Source: Nonomuraea deserti (GTDB taxonomy: Bacteria; Actinomycetota; Actinomycetes; Streptosporangiales; Streptosporangiaceae). From it: 64,000 nt of DNA. Positions 41,407 through 51,906 of this stretch are shown here, piece after piece. Position 1 is the first letter of the stretch. Every line of letters starts with the position of its first letter. The notes beneath the pieces are model-generated. The model had not been told where the DNA came from, did not search any database, and worked only from the letters and a program-made list of their open reading frames with translations. The stretch is from positions 1-64,000 of the forward strand of contig NZ_SMKO01000003.1 of NCBI RefSeq assembly GCF_004348685.1. The letters are read 5' to 3'. A program made the position numbers and the translations under genes.

Positions 41407-43673
41407 CCACGAAATACGCCGAGACCGAGCCGCGGCAGGACGCCGTCAAGCACGTCGGACGCCCGGTCGACCGGGTCGACGGCCGGGCCAAGACCACCGG
41501 CGAGGCCCGCTACGCGGCCGAGCACCGCTACCCCGGGATGGCCCATGCCGCGCTCGTCCACGCCACGGTCGCCCGGGGCCGCATCGAGGCCGTCGACACC
41601 GAGGCCGCGCGGGCCGTGCCCGGCGTCATCGAGGTGCTCACCCACGAGAACGCCCCGGCCATGAAGCCGGCGCCGAAGACCAGCCTGATGAACCTCAGCT
41701 CGCTGGCCTCCGGCACGACGGTCAGCTACCTGGCCACGGACGAGGTGCACTGGAACGGCCAGCCGGTGGCGGTCGTGGTGGCCGAGACGCCCGAGACCGC
41801 CAGGCACGCGGCGTCCCTGGTGCGGGTCGCCTACCGCGAGCTGCCCGCCGTGGTGGACTTCGCGGCCGAGGAGCCGAACGCGTCGCCGCAGAAGAGCAGC
41901 GTGCTCCAGCCGGCCGGCGGCGACAAGGGCGACGCGGTGGCCGCGCTCGCCGCCGCGCCGGTGTCGGTGGACCTGCGCTTCACCACGCCGCCGGAGCACC
42001 ACAACGCGATGGAGCCGCACGCCACGATCGCCGTGTGGGACGGCGACCGCCTGACCGTGCACGAGGGCACGCAGAACATCGCCTGGCTGCGCGCGCACCT
42101 GGCGCAGAGATTCGGCATCCCCGAGCGGGCGGTCAGGGTGCTGTCCCCCTACGTGGGCGGCGGGTTCGGCGGCAAGGGCTTCGTCTGGGCGGGCACGCTG
42201 CTCGCCGTGCTGGCCGCCCGCGCGACCGCCCGCCCCGTGCGGCTCGCCCTCACCAGGGAGGGCGTCTACCGCACGGTCGGCGGCCGGACCCCCACCGTGC
42301 AGCGGGTCGCGCTGGGCGCCGACGGCGACGGCGACCTGACCGCGCTGATCCACACCAGCGTGGCCATGACGGCCCGGATCGGCGGCATGCCCGAAGGGGT
42401 CGTCTCGTCCTCCCGACACCTCTACGACGCCGCCACCATCCACCTGCGGCAGCGCCTCGTCCGGCTCGACCTGCTCGCCAACACGGCCATGCGCGCCCCC
42501 GGCGACTCCGTCGGCTCCTTCGCCCTGGAGTCGGCCATGGACGAGCTGGCCTGCGAGCTGGGCATCGACCCGATCGAGCTGCGCAGGCGCAACGAGCCAG
42601 AGCGCAACCCGATGGACGGCAAACGGTTCACGCACCGGATGTTGCGCGAGGCGTACGAGGTGGGGGCGGAGCGCTTCGGGTGGCGCGAGCGCGATCCCCG
42701 GCCGGGCTCCATGCGGGACGGGCGCTGGCTGGTCGGCATGGGGGTCGCCACGGCGTACCACCCGTCGTTGACGATGCCGGCTGACGTCACCGTGCGGCTG
42801 GCCGCCGACGGCGCGGTCGTGGTGCGGTGCGCCCTGCAGGAGATCGGCGTCGGCGCGGCCACCGTGCAGGCCCAGATCACCGCGGACGAGCTGGGCGTGC
42901 CGCTGGAGGCCGTGCGCGTCGAGATCGGCGACTCCGAGCTGCCGGCCGGGCCGGGCGCGGGCGGGTCGGCGCAGACCGCCGGCGCCGCCGCGGGGGTGCT
43001 GGACGCGTGCCGCAAGCTCAAGGAGTCCGCGCTCGCCCTGGCGCGGCGGGCGCCTGACTCGCCGTTGCGCGGGCGCAGGCTGGACGACCTGGAGGCCCGC
43101 GACGGCGGGCTCTACCACGGAGGGCGCGGCGAGACGTACGCGGCGATCCTGGCCCGCGCGGGGCGCGACCACCTGGAGGCGGGTGGGGGGACGGGCATGC
43201 TCAAGTTCCTGGCGAAGACGCTGAACGAGCGCAGGCGCTGGGTGAAGGCCGCGAGCGGCGCCCACTTCTGCGAGGTGCGGGTCGACCGGGACACCGGCGA
43301 GGTACGCGTGTCGCGCTGGCTGGGCATGTTCGACGTCGGCCGGGTGATCAACGCGAAGACGGCGGCGGGGCAGCTGCGCGGCGGCATCGTGATGGGCATC
43401 GGCATGGCGCTGACGGAGGCGACCCAGGTGGACCCGCGCACCGGCCGCATCATGAACCCGAGCCTGTCCGAGTACCACGTTCCCGTGCACGCCGACATCC
43501 CGCGCATCGACGTGCACTGGCTGGACGAGCCCGACCCGACGATGCCCCTGGGGCTGCTCGGGATCGGGGAGGTGGGCATCACCGGGGTCGCCGCCGCCGT
43601 CGCGAACGCCGTCAGGCACGCCACCGGCAAGCGGGTCCTCGACCTGCCCATCACCCTCGACAAGCTGCTGTAG
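41403..43673 (+). CDS. PaoC-like molybdopterin catalytic subunit
   Basis: 756 residues from an ATG overlapping the previous stop as ATGA. Molybdopterin-binding patterns include GRPVDRVDGRAKTTGEARYA near the start, SPYVGGGFGGKG, NTAMRAPGDSVGSFALESAM and GPGAGGSAQTAGAA. The catalytic Glu is in LGIGEVGITGVAAAV near the C-terminus. It oxidises an aldehyde or N-heterocycle with water as oxygen donor. It needs molybdenum cofactor (MCD in PaoABC); a cofactor-insertion chaperone of the XdhC type is not in the operon, so it must be encoded elsewhere. Confidence 0.92.
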   Translation: MTTKYAETEPRQDAVKHVGRPVDRVDGRAKTTGEARYAAEHRYPGMAHAALVHATVARGRIEAVDTEAARAVPGVIEVLTHENAPAMKPAPKTSLMNLSSLASGTTVSYLATDEVHWNGQPVAVVVAETPETARHAASLVRVAYRELPAVVDFAAEEPNASPQKSSVLQPAGGDKGDAVAALAAAPVSVDLRFTTPPEHHNAMEPHATIAVWDGDRLTVHEGTQNIAWLRAHLAQRFGIPERAVRVLSPYVGGGFGGKGFVWAGTLLAVLAARATARPVRLALTREGVYRTVGGRTPTVQRVALGADGDGDLTALIHTSVAMTARIGGMPEGVVSSSRHLYDAATIHLRQRLVRLDLLANTAMRAPGDSVGSFALESAMDELACELGIDPIELRRRNEPERNPMDGKRFTHRMLREAYEVGAERFGWRERDPRPGSMRDGRWLVGMGVATAYHPSLTMPADVTVRLAADGAVVVRCALQEIGVGAATVQAQITADELGVPLEAVRVEIGDSELPAGPGAGGSAQTAGAAAGVLDACRKLKESALALARRAPDSPLRGRRLDDLEARDGGLYHGGRGETYAAILARAGRDHLEAGGGTGMLKFLAKTLNERRRWVKAASGAHFCEVRVDRDTGEVRVSRWLGMFDVGRVINAKTAAGQLRGGIVMGIGMALTEATQVDPRTGRIMNPSLSEYHVPVHADIPRIDVHWLDEPDPTMPLGLLGIGEVGITGVAAAVANAVRHATGKRVLDLPITLDKLL

Positions 43674-43727
43674 ATCCACGGTTCGCCGGGCCGCTCCCGT
43701 TAGGCTTCCGTGGAAAAGGAGGCGCCC

Positions 43728-44186
43728 ATGTCCCGCCCGCCCGTCCCGCCGTTCACCGAGGAGAGCGCTCGCGTCAAGGTGCAGGCCGCCGAGGACGCCT
43801 GGAACACCCGCGACCCGGAGAAGGTCGCGGGCGCGTACACCGAGGACTCGGTGTGGCGCAACCGCGACGAGTTCGTGACCGGCCGCGACCAGATCGTCGA
43901 GTTCCTGCGCCGCAAGTGGGCGAGGGAGCTCGACTACGCGCTGCGCAAGGAGCTGTGGGCGGTGCTGGGCGACCGCATCGCGGTGCGCTTCCAGTACGAG
44001 TCGCGCGACGCCTCCGGGCAGTGGTGGCGCAGCTACGGCAACGAGCAGTGGGAGTTCGACGAGTCGGGCCTGATGCGGCGCAGGGAGGCGAGCTTCAACG
44101 ACGTGCCCATCACGGAGGCCGAGCGGCGCATCTTCGGCCCGCGCGGCGAGGCCGAGCACGGCGTGGACGTCCTGCCGCTCAGGTGA
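43728..44186 (+). CDS. NTF2-like DUF1348 protein
   Basis: 152 residues; AAGGAGG five bases upstream fixes ATG 43728. [40 protein letters not shown] and [20 protein letters not shown] with [16 protein letters not shown] are typical of DUF1348, a nuclear-transport-factor-2-fold family. It is soluble and small. It follows the oxidoreductase operon by 54 bp and overlaps the convergent permease gene by 8 bp. Its function is unknown. Confidence 0.82.
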   Translation: MSRPPVPPFTEESARVKVQAAEDAWNTRDPEKVAGAYTEDSVWRNRDEFVTGRDQIVEFLRRKWARELDYALRKELWAVLGDRIAVRFQYESRDASGQWWRSYGNEQWEFDESGLMRRREASFNDVPITEAERRIFGPRGEAEHGVDVLPLR

Positions 44187-45471
44187 GGTAACGCAGCCAC
44201 AGGTACGGCGTCGACAGCGCCACGGTCACGAACGTGACGACCAGCCCGTACTTCGTGAACTGCCAGAAGCTGATCGGGGTGCCGTTGCGGGCGGCGATGC
44301 CGAGGATGACGACGTTGGCCGCCGCCCCGACGGCCGTGGCGTTGCCGCCCAGGTCGGCGCCGATGGCCAGGGCCCACCACAACACCTGCGCCGACTCGCC
44401 GCCGCCCGCGGCCTGGACGAGCTCGGCCACGATGGGGCTCATGGTGGCGACGTACGGGATGTTGTCCACGACGGCCGAGAGCACGGCCGAGCCCCACAGC
44501 AGCACCATCGTCGAGAGCGCCAGCCGCCCGCCCGTGGCCTGCGCCGCCGCCTCGGAGATCAGCCCGATGACCCCGGTCTCCACCAGCGCCCCGACCATGA
44601 CGAACAACCCCGCGAAGAACACCAGCGTCGGCCACTCGACCTCGCGGATGGCGTCCTCGGTCGTCACCCGGGTGGCCGCGACCAGCACGCCCGCGCCGAG
44701 CAACGCGACCACGGACGGCTCGTAGTGCAGCACGGGATGGAGCACGAACGCCGCCATCACCAGCACCAGCACGGCCAGCGACTGCCGCAGCAGCCGGCGG
44801 TCGGCGATGGCCTCCCGCTCGTTCAACGTCATGATCTCGGCAGCCCGCTCGGGGTCGTACGTGAACGCCGACCTGAACAACCACCGGCACAGCCCGATGA
44901 ACACCGCCACCAGCACCACGATGAGCGGCCCCATGTGGACGAGGAAGTCGTTGAAGGTCAGGCCGCCGCGGCTGGCGATGATGATGTTCGGCGGGTCGCC
45001 GACGAGCGTGGACGCGCCGCCGATGTTCGACGCCAGCGCCTCGGCGATCAGGTAGGGGACCACGGGCAGCGCCAGCCGCTCGCACACCAGGAACGTCACG
45101 GGCGCGATCAGCAGCACGGTGGTCACGTTGTCGAGCAGCGCCGACGCGGACGCCGTGATCACGATCAGCAGCGCCATCAGCCGGAACGGCCGGCCCTTGG
45201 CCCGCTTGGCCGCCCAGATGGCCAGAAACTCGAAGACGCCGGTCTGCTTCAGCACCCCGACGATGATCATCATGCCGAGGAGCAGGAAGATCACGTTCCA
45301 GTCGATGCCGGAATGTTCGCTGAAGAACGCCGAGCCCGCGTCGGTGGCGTGGATCACCAGCATGATCGCCGCACCGCCGAGCGCCGCCGCGACCCGGTGC
45401 ACCTTCTCAGTGGCGATCAACGTGTACGCGCACAGGAACGCGGCCACCGCCACCCAGGCCGTAACGGTCAA
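44179..45471 (-). CDS. Anion/cation permease of the ArsB/CitMHS type
   Basis: 430 residues from TTG 45471, which has GGAG five bases upstream; a GTG at 45507 is the alternative. About eleven hydrophobic segments are seen. [40 protein letters not shown] and the second-repeat equivalents [15 protein letters not shown] and [17 protein letters not shown] are the inverted-repeat substrate motifs of the ion-transporter superfamily (ArsB, NhaD, CitM). It exports or imports an anion; arsenite, citrate and sodium/proton exchange are all possible. No ars genes are nearby. Confidence 0.82.
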   Translation of the reverse strand: MTVTAWVAVAAFLCAYTLIATEKVHRVAAALGGAAIMLVIHATDAGSAFFSEHSGIDWNVIFLLLGMMIIVGVLKQTGVFEFLAIWAAKRAKGRPFRLMALLIVITASASALLDNVTTVLLIAPVTFLVCERLALPVVPYLIAEALASNIGGASTLVGDPPNIIIASRGGLTFNDFLVHMGPLIVVLVAVFIGLCRWLFRSAFTYDPERAAEIMTLNEREAIADRRLLRQSLAVLVLVMAAFVLHPVLHYEPSVVALLGAGVLVAATRVTTEDAIREVEWPTLVFFAGLFVMVGALVETGVIGLISEAAAQATGGRLALSTMVLLWGSAVLSAVVDNIPYVATMSPIVAELVQAAGGGESAQVLWWALAIGADLGGNATAVGAAANVVILGIAARNGTPISFWQFTKYGLVVTFVTVALSTPYLWLRYLT

Positions 45472-45517
45472 ACGAACTCCAGACTCGGTGACAGGACCGC
45501 CGACCACACGTTATCAA

Positions 45518-45531
45518 CCGCTGATCAGCGG
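45518..45531. promoter_or_regulatory. Perfect 14-bp palindrome between permease and nitroreductase genes
   Basis: CCGCTGATCAGCGG lies 14 bp downstream of the DsbA-like gene's stop and 46 bp upstream of the permease start. It could be an operator for the permease gene or a short terminator. Confidence 0.45.
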
Positions 45532-45544
45532 GCCTGCGCGGGCC

Positions 45545-46159
45545 TCAGCCGAGCACCGGCTCCTGGGGCGGCCCGCCCTTCAGCTCGTGGAAACCCGGGG
45601 TGCCCGCCACGAGCAGCGTCCCGTCCCACAGCCGGCCGGCGTCCTCACCGCGCGGGATGCGCGACACGACCGGACCGAAGAACGCGACGCGCCCGCCGCC
45701 GCCCGCGCCCGTGACGGCCACGACGGGCGTGCCCACGTGCTCGCCGACCAGGGCGATGCCCTCGGCGTGCGAGGCCCGCACGTCGCCGTCGTAGTCGGTG
45801 GACGTGCCGGCCGCGGCCAGCCCGGACGGGAGCCCCGCGCTCTCCAGCGCCGTGCGCAGGTCGCCGAGCCAGTCACCACCGCCGCCGGTGGTCCACAGCG
45901 CTGTGTAGAACCGGCCCAGCGCCTCCTGGCCGTGATGCCGCAGGACGGCCGCGCACACGCGTACCGGGACCCACAGGTAGCCCTCGGGATCGCCTTCGGG
46001 ATCGTCGTCCCGGCCCTCGTTGAGCACGGACAGGCTCATGACGTGCCAGCGCACCTCGACGGGCCGGACCTTGCGCACCTCCAGCAGCCAGCGGGAGGTC
46101 ACCCAGGTGTAGGGGCAGGACGGGTCGAACCAGATGTCGGCGACCTGACGCGTGATCAC
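45545..46159 (-). CDS. DsbA-family mycothiol-dependent nitroreductase (Rv2466c-like)
   Basis: 204 residues from GTG 46159. DIWFDPSCPYTWVTSRWLLE with HVMSLSVLNEGRDDDPEG closely follows the Rv2466c family of thioredoxin-fold proteins that use mycothiol to reduce nitro compounds or disulfides. The usual CPWC active site is CPYT here, so only the N-terminal Cys remains; a monothiol mechanism is implied. No signal peptide, so cytoplasmic. A helical insertion (about 60-130) and VVAVTGAGGGGRVAFFGPVV complete the fold. Confidence 0.82.
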   Translation of the reverse strand: MITRQVADIWFDPSCPYTWVTSRWLLEVRKVRPVEVRWHVMSLSVLNEGRDDDPEGDPEGYLWVPVRVCAAVLRHHGQEALGRFYTALWTTGGGGDWLGDLRTALESAGLPSGLAAAGTSTDYDGDVRASHAEGIALVGEHVGTPVVAVTGAGGGGRVAFFGPVVSRIPRGEDAGRLWDGTLLVAGTPGFHELKGGPPQEPVLG

Positions 46160-46221
46160 GATGCAACCGTATCCGGATCACACGGCCGTCGGGAGGCGCC
46201 GGCCGAGCCGGTGACGTGCCT

Positions 46222-47394
46222 TCACGCTCTGGCCGGCGGCGGTTCGCCGTCTCCCGGCACGGCCGGTCTGAGAGGCGACGGCTCATTACCCACCGGGGTC
46301 CCCGGCTTCGGGGGCGGCAGCTCCGGCGGCGGGTCACGGAAGAGCTCGGGTATCGACCGGTAGAGGATCGCGGCGATCGGCACGGCGACGACCGCGCCCG
46401 CGATGCCCGCCAGGATGCCGCCGACGGCGAGCACGATGATGATGGCCAGCGGGTGGAAACGCAGCACCCTGCCGACGATCAGCGGCTGCAGCACGTGGTT
46501 CTCGAGCTGCTGCTCCACCACGAGGATCCCGACGAAGATCAGCGCGTAGACGGGCCCTCTGGAACCGAGCGTGACCAGCGTCGCGACCGCCCCGGCGAAG
46601 AAGATGCCGACGATGGGGACGAAGCTCGCCAGGAAGATCAGCAGGGCGAGCGCCGGCCAGAGCGGGACCCTCATGATCGCCAGCACGATGCCGATGACGA
46701 CGCCGTGCACCGCCGCCACGGCCACCGTGCCGTGCACGTAATGCGAGAGCGTGGCCCAGGCCGTCCGCCCCGCCCTGTCGACCCGCGGCGCCGCCGTGCC
46801 GAACCCCTTGAGGAACCAGGCCCAGATCCGGTCGCCGTCCTTCAGCAGGAAGAACGTCACGAACAGCAGCAGCACGATGGAGGCCAGCACCTCGAGCACC
46901 ACCATCGTGCCCTGGAGCACGGTGGCGGTGATCTGCTGCTGCTGCGCCCTGATCAGGCCCGCGACGTCCTCGACCCACTGGCTGAGCTGGTTGGGCTCCA
47001 GGCGCAGCGGGCCGCTGTAGAGCCAGCCCTCCACGGTCTTCGCGGTCTCCTGCACCTGCTTGACCAGGCCAGGGAACTCCTCGTTGCCGCGTACGCCGAT
47101 GATCCAGCCCGTCCCGCCCAGCACGGCGAGCGCGACGAGCATCGTCACCCACGTGGCGTAGATCGGCCGCATGCCCGCCTCGCCCAGGCGCCTGGTCAGC
47201 GGGAAGAGCAGCGCGGTGAGCAGCAGGGCGACCGCCACGGGCAGCGCGATGAGGCGCATCGCCGCCACCACCCCGATCAGGTAGTTGGCCACCACGCCGA
47301 TGAGGATCAGACACGCACTCCACGCGGCCATCCTGGCCAGCAGCGGCGGCACCAGCCCCCACAGGGGATCCCGACCGGGCTTGAGGTTCTTCAC
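46222..47394 (-). CDS. AI-2E family transporter
   Basis: 390 residues from GTG 47394; GAGGTGAT three bases upstream serves as the ribosome-binding site. Eight hydrophobic segments in the usual two groups flank an amphipathic central region (FPGLVKQVQETAKTVEGWLY). Conserved late motifs are VPLWPALALLIFLASFVPIVG and VVEQQLENHVLQPLIVGRVL, followed by FHPLAIIIVLAVGGILAGIA. The Pro-rich C-terminal tail is cytoplasmic. The family exports autoinducer-2 in E. coli, but many members do other things; the substrate here is open. Confidence 0.88.
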   Translation of the reverse strand: MKNLKPGRDPLWGLVPPLLARMAAWSACLILIGVVANYLIGVVAAMRLIALPVAVALLLTALLFPLTRRLGEAGMRPIYATWVTMLVALAVLGGTGWIIGVRGNEEFPGLVKQVQETAKTVEGWLYSGPLRLEPNQLSQWVEDVAGLIRAQQQQITATVLQGTMVVLEVLASIVLLLFVTFFLLKDGDRIWAWFLKGFGTAAPRVDRAGRTAWATLSHYVHGTVAVAAVHGVVIGIVLAIMRVPLWPALALLIFLASFVPIVGIFFAGAVATLVTLGSRGPVYALIFVGILVVEQQLENHVLQPLIVGRVLRFHPLAIIIVLAVGGILAGIAGAVVAVPIAAILYRSIPELFRDPPPELPPPKPGTPVGNEPSPLRPAVPGDGEPPPARA

Positions 47395-47455
47395 ACCATC
47401 ACCTCTGCCCCGAATGGACGGGACTCCACGGCGAACGGTGATCTGAACGAGGCGG

Positions 47456-50400
47456 TCAGCAGCCCTCGCGGGTCAGCGTGACGTCGCGCCGGACGTCGGC
47501 GTGCGGCAGCGGCCGGACGTCGAAGGCGGACGTCCCGTGCCCACCGGCGGTGACGGTGATCCTCGCCTTCGACGGGCCGCCTACGAGCCACTGCTCGTAG
47601 CGGCCCTCGGCGTCGGCGCCCACGGTCCACGACTCGCGGTGGCGTTCGACCGTGACCGTCGCCCCCGCCAGCGGGGTCACCGTCCCGTCGCACGCCTTCG
47701 AGCGCACCTGACCGGACAGCCGCGCCCAGTGCCACGGCGCCCGCGCCTCCAGGGTCACGCCGAGGCTCGGCGCCGGGTACGGCGTGTCCTCGTTCACCAC
47801 CAGCTCCGCCTCGTACGTGCCGGGCCTGGCGAGCTGGCGGGCGTCCAGGGTGAGGGTGACGCGGGCGCTGGCGCCGGGAGCGAGCGTGCCGCGCGCCGGC
47901 TTCGCGCTCAGCCAGGGAGCGTCCGTGCCGGCCGCGTCGCAGCCGTCATGGCCGGGCAGCAGCTCCGCGAACGGTGTGACGCGCGGGCCGTCCGCGCCGC
48001 CCACCTTGTAGAGACCGCAGGCGGCGGCGCCCCGGTAGAGGGCGTAGCGGGAGTTCGGCAGCGGCGTCCAGGCGTCGGCGTCGGGGTCGTAGGCGAACGC
48101 CTCGTTGGTGAGGGTGGTGCCGCCCTTCGTGACCCCGCCGGCGACGACCAGCCTGCCGTTCGCCACCGCGTAACTGCTGCCCCACAGGTCGAACGGCAGG
48201 TCGGCGATCCGGTCCCAGGCGTCGCGGGCCGGGTCGTACACGTAGGAGCGCTGCGTGCCGTGCGGCCCTTCGGCCAGCCCGCCCGCGCAGTAGACCTTGC
48301 CGCCCAGGCCGCCGCAGGCCGCCCAGGAGATCGGCTCGGGGTAGGGGGCGGCGGTGGTGAAGCGGTCGCCCGCCACGTCGTACACCGTGACCTGGTTCGT
48401 CGCCGTCTGGCACTCTCCGGCGCAACCCCCGACGGCGTAGATCCTGCCGTTGAGCACGGCCGAGCCGACCGCGCCCCACGGGTGCGGGTTGTCCGCGCCG
48501 GTGCTCCAGCCGTCGGTCGCGGGGTCGTAGACGAGGGTACGCGCGGCCGGCTCGCCCTTGGGGCCCCAGCCGGTGACGACGTAGAACCTGCCGTCCACGA
48601 ACGCCGAGGCGGCCTTCTGCCGGGCTTCCGGCATGTCCGCGATGGGAGTCCAGGCGGTCGTGATCGGGTCGTAGACGTACGAGGCGGGCGTGCCGCCCTC
48701 GCCGCGCAGGGAGCCGCCGAAGGAGTACACCTTGCCGTCGTGGAGCCCGGCGGCGTTGTCCCTGATCGTGGTCGGGTAGTCGGCGACACCCGCCCACGGC
48801 GCCGCAGCCGCGGCCTGGCCGGTGGCGGTCCGGCCGGGCGCGGCCGCCGTGATCGCGGCGGGGCTGAGGCCGTCCGCCTCGACCCGGCGCACGGGCGCGC
48901 CCCGCAGCGCGGCCACGACGTCCCGCCGCGACTCGGCGAGGTCGTAGGTCAGCGGCGCGGTACCCCGGTTGGTGATGGTCAGGCGTGTTTTGACCTTCTG
49001 GCCGAGCCTGGCCCGCTCCGAGACGTCGTCCTCCTCGACCGAGAGCCGGCCGGCCTTCAACGTGAAGTCGGTCCTCGCCACCTCGCCGGCCCCCGCGGTC
49101 ACGCGGGCCGAGGCCGACTGGTAGCCGCGCTGGGCGGCGGTGAGCACGCGCTCGCCCGACATGGGCGCGAACACCCAGTAGAAGCCGTCAGGCAGAGCGT
49201 CGTCGTCAGGGGTGGGCGCCGTCTCGCCCTCCGTGGCGCCGCCGCCGCTCGTGACGGAGGCCGTGTCGACCGGGTCGCCGGTGTTCGCGTCGGTGACGGC
49301 GCCGTACACGAGCGCGCCGGGCACCGGAGCGCACGCGCCGTTCGCGGCGGCGTAGCCGGGGGCGGCGCAGGCCGCCGCGTCGACCCGCGCGGACAGGTCG
49401 AGCGTGACGTCGCCGCCGACCGTGACCTGGCCGGTCACGGGAGCGTAACCGGGGTAGCGCGGGGTGGCGGTGATCTCGTACGTGCCGTCCAGGGGCAGGT
49501 CGAGAACCGCCCGCCCGTCGCCGGGGTCGCCGAACCAGGTGCGCCCCGCCCCGGCCACGGTGACCGCCGCGTACACCGGCCAGCCCTGCCCCGACCCGTC
49601 CGCGACCCGGACGGTCACGCGCCCCGTGGGCGCGGGGGAGAGCCCGACGTCGCGGGTCCGCGTCTCGCCGGCGCTCACCTGCACGTCCTTCAGGTCATGC
49701 GTCCGGTAGCCGAAGAACGACAGGCTGACGTCGTAGTCGCCCTCGTCCAGGTAGAGCCGGTACGTGCCGTCGGCGGCGGTCGTGGTGTCCAGCGTGCGCG
49801 GCCCGGTGGCGGACACCCGCACGCCCGCCACCGGCTCGCCGGTGCGCTCGTCGGTGACCGTGCCGGTCAGCGTGCCGGCCCCTGCCCTCGGCGACGCGCC
49901 GACGGCCCGGTAGGCGTCCAGCATGCCCTCGCCGTACACGTTGTTGTCGCCCGCGGTGCCGCCGCAGGTCGTGTCGGCGCGGTCCTGCGCGGTGCGGTCG
50001 AGGATGTCCCTGGTCGCGGCGATGTCTCCAACCAGCGCGGGCGCGGCCGACCACATGAGCGCCACCGCGCCGCTCACGTGCGGGGCGGCCATCGACGTGC
50101 CGCTCTGCACCGCGTAGCCGCCGCCGGGGGCGCTGGACCGTACGTTCTGGCCGGGCGCGGCGATGTCCGGCTTGCTGTCGGCGGCCCCTTCCTCGCCGCG
50201 CGAGGAGAACCAGGCCACCGTGCCGTTCTGGTCGACGGCTCCGACGGCGTACGACTCCGGGTACTCGCCGGGAGAGTGCTGGGTGCCGCAGTCGGACCCG
50301 TCGTTGCCCACGGCGAAGGCAGGGAAGATGCCGGCCGCCACCCACTGGCGCACGTAGTCGCGGTACCACTCGTCGCCCGGCGCCGAGGACCAGGAGTTGT

Positions 50401-51460
50401 TGAGGATGTTCGGCCGCTTGGCCGGGTCGGGCGCGGAGCCGTCGGCCGCCGTGGGGGCCAGCATCCACTGCGCGGACAACGCCAGCGCCAGCTCGCCGCA
50501 CCGGTAGTCCTGGCAGCCCCGTGCCGCGATCCACCGGGCGCCGGGCGCGACGCCGATGCCCCCGGAGCCCACCATCGTCCCCATGGTGTGCGTGCCGTGG
50601 CCGTAGGCGTCGCACGGGCCCGGCTCCGTGCAGAGCCCCGTGGGGTCGTACCAGTTGTAGTCGTGCGTCCCGCCCGCGCCCCGGTACGCCCCGGCGAGCG
50701 CCGGGTGGGACACGTCCACGCCCGAGTCGATGTTGCCCACCACGACGCCGTTTCCGTCGCTCTTGTAGTCGCTCCACACCTTGTCGGCGTGGACGGCGGC
50801 CACACCCCACTCCACCGCCCCGGCGGCGGCCACGCGCTCGCCCGGCCTGGGCTCGGGCAGCCGGTAGGTGCGCGGCATCCGGACGCGCTCGACCGCCGGG
50901 TCCTCCGCCAGCTCACGCGCCAGCGCCGCCGAGCCGCTGTGCACGTAGATCGAGTTGTCGATGAACAGGGACGTGTACCGCGCCCCCGCCTCGCTCAGCA
51001 GCTCCTGCGCCTTCGCCTGGCTGGACTCCGCGGTCGAGCGCAGCTCCTCCACCACGGCGGCGCCCCGTGCGGTCCAGTCCTTGATCGTCGGGGCCCGCTT
51101 CAGCGCTGCCTGTGCCTTGAACTCCACCCAGAACGCCGAGTTTCCGCCCGCCAGCCGCGCTGCCAGCTCCGCCTGAACCCCCGCACGGCCCGCGTCACCG
51201 TCCTTGCCACCGCCAGGGTCGCCGGATGTGTCACCGGGCGTGTCACCGGGCGTCTCACCGTCCGTGCCACCGGATGTGTCACCGTCCGCGTCGCCGGGTG
51301 TGTCGCCGTCCACCGCCTGGGGGAGCGGGGTTCGAGCAGTTTCGGCCTGCGCCTGTGCGGGGACCGCCAACCCGGTCAGGACGAGCAGCGCCGTCATCGC
51401 GACCGAGATCGCGGCGGCGGTGCGGCGCGGTGGCCGGGCGGGAAAGACGTGCTGTCGCAA
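47456..51460 (-). CDS. Secreted S8 subtilase with regulatory-like and kelch domains
   Basis: 1334 residues. The TTG start at 51460 is set by GGAGG at 51468-51472; it gives a good signal peptide ([20 protein letters not shown] then AQAQA). A low-complexity GDTP/GDTS run (residues about 50-80) follows. The catalytic triad is Asp in [15 protein letters not shown] near 241, His in [13 protein letters not shown] near 287 and Ser in [16 protein letters not shown] near 455. Then come carboxypeptidase-regulatory-like domains ([19 protein letters not shown]), about five kelch repeats (about 893-1157, e.g. [21 protein letters not shown]) and a final such domain. It is an extracellular protease with a probable glycan- or protein-binding propeller. 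Confidence 0.9.
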   Translation of the reverse strand: MRQHVFPARPPRRTAAAISVAMTALLVLTGLAVPAQAQAETARTPLPQAVDGDTPGDADGDTSGGTDGETPGDTPGDTSGDPGGGKDGDAGRAGVQAELAARLAGGNSAFWVEFKAQAALKRAPTIKDWTARGAAVVEELRSTAESSQAKAQELLSEAGARYTSLFIDNSIYVHSGSAALARELAEDPAVERVRMPRTYRLPEPRPGERVAAAGAVEWGVAAVHADKVWSDYKSDGNGVVVGNIDSGVDVSHPALAGAYRGAGGTHDYNWYDPTGLCTEPGPCDAYGHGTHTMGTMVGSGGIGVAPGARWIAARGCQDYRCGELALALSAQWMLAPTAADGSAPDPAKRPNILNNSWSSAPGDEWYRDYVRQWVAAGIFPAFAVGNDGSDCGTQHSPGEYPESYAVGAVDQNGTVAWFSSRGEEGAADSKPDIAAPGQNVRSSAPGGGYAVQSGTSMAAPHVSGAVALMWSAAPALVGDIAATRDILDRTAQDRADTTCGGTAGDNNVYGEGMLDAYRAVGASPRAGAGTLTGTVTDERTGEPVAGVRVSATGPRTLDTTTAADGTYRLYLDEGDYDVSLSFFGYRTHDLKDVQVSAGETRTRDVGLSPAPTGRVTVRVADGSGQGWPVYAAVTVAGAGRTWFGDPGDGRAVLDLPLDGTYEITATPRYPGYAPVTGQVTVGGDVTLDLSARVDAAACAAPGYAAANGACAPVPGALVYGAVTDANTGDPVDTASVTSGGGATEGETAPTPDDDALPDGFYWVFAPMSGERVLTAAQRGYQSASARVTAGAGEVARTDFTLKAGRLSVEEDDVSERARLGQKVKTRLTITNRGTAPLTYDLAESRRDVVAALRGAPVRRVEADGLSPAAITAAAPGRTATGQAAAAAPWAGVADYPTTIRDNAAGLHDGKVYSFGGSLRGEGGTPASYVYDPITTAWTPIADMPEARQKAASAFVDGRFYVVTGWGPKGEPAARTLVYDPATDGWSTGADNPHPWGAVGSAVLNGRIYAVGGCAGECQTATNQVTVYDVAGDRFTTAAPYPEPISWAACGGLGGKVYCAGGLAEGPHGTQRSYVYDPARDAWDRIADLPFDLWGSSYAVANGRLVVAGGVTKGGTTLTNEAFAYDPDADAWTPLPNSRYALYRGAAACGLYKVGGADGPRVTPFAELLPGHDGCDAAGTDAPWLSAKPARGTLAPGASARVTLTLDARQLARPGTYEAELVVNEDTPYPAPSLGVTLEARAPWHWARLSGQVRSKACDGTVTPLAGATVTVERHRESWTVGADAEGRYEQWLVGGPSKARITVTAGGHGTSAFDVRPLPHADVRRDVTLTREGC
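51225..51308. repeat. Seven 12-bp in-frame repeats in the subtilase
   Basis: Units of the type GGCGTGTCACCG run from 51225 to 51308 with one to three changes each. On the minus strand they encode [12 protein letters not shown]-like tetrapeptides just after the signal peptide. Confidence 0.85.
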
Positions 51461-51472
51461 CGGGGAGCCTCC

Positions 51473-51906
51473 ACTCGCGGCGCCCGGCCATCGATGTCGA
51501 CGAGCGCCACGAACGCCGTCGAGCAGCCTGGCCCATGACCTGCGCAATCTTCAAGCAATCCCCGAGGCGACATCACGCCATGTCATGAATACGACAACAG
51601 CGCAGGCAGTGGGACATGGCCGTCCCGTACGAGTGACCCCAAGCTGGTCCCGCTCGACTAAGGAGTGGAGGCCCGCCGATCGGCTTCGTACGAGAGCCAT
51701 AGGAGAAGAGGGATCCCCGGCGAGCTCGCCGATACCGTGCGAGCGTGCTTCGCGGTGAGCTTCGGCCCTGGGCAGTCGCGGTTGGGGCCGCCTTCTCGTC
51801 CGGGCCCGAGACGAGCACAGCACCATGCGCGTCGGCGAGGGCGCGGAGAGTCCACGCGGGGAAGGTTCGGTCCCGGGCTCGGACCGGGCTGTCGCCGAGA
51901 CCCCGG
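51473..51906. other. 434-bp intergenic region without a recognisable gene
   Basis: It lies between the subtilase start and the end of the stress-protein gene. Short open frames exist on both strands, but their third-position composition and residue content (Arg/Ser/Pro-rich) are not gene-like. The left part should hold the subtilase promoter; the right end has a terminator-like hairpin. Confidence 0.6.
51868..51886 (-). terminator. Hairpin downstream of the stress-protein gene
   Basis: CGGTCC (51868-51873) and GGACCG (51881-51886) with a 7-base loop, 21 bp after the stop on the minus strand. No T-run. Confidence 0.45.

Noticed and set aside
40776-44159. A 1127-codon minus-strand frame opposite the molybdenum oxidoreductase genes
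   Set aside because: It is the complement of three overlapping genes with cofactor motifs; no domain in the antisense product.
47501-51538. A 1345-codon plus-strand frame opposite the subtilase
   Set aside because: It is the complement of the subtilase, which has a complete catalytic triad and signal peptide; the frame itself is Arg/Gly/Ala/His-rich with no motif.
51573-51818. An 81-residue minus-strand frame in the gap downstream of the stress-protein gene
   Set aside because: Codon third positions are not biased, no ribosome-binding site is present, and the residues show no structure beyond Ser/Pro/Arg content.
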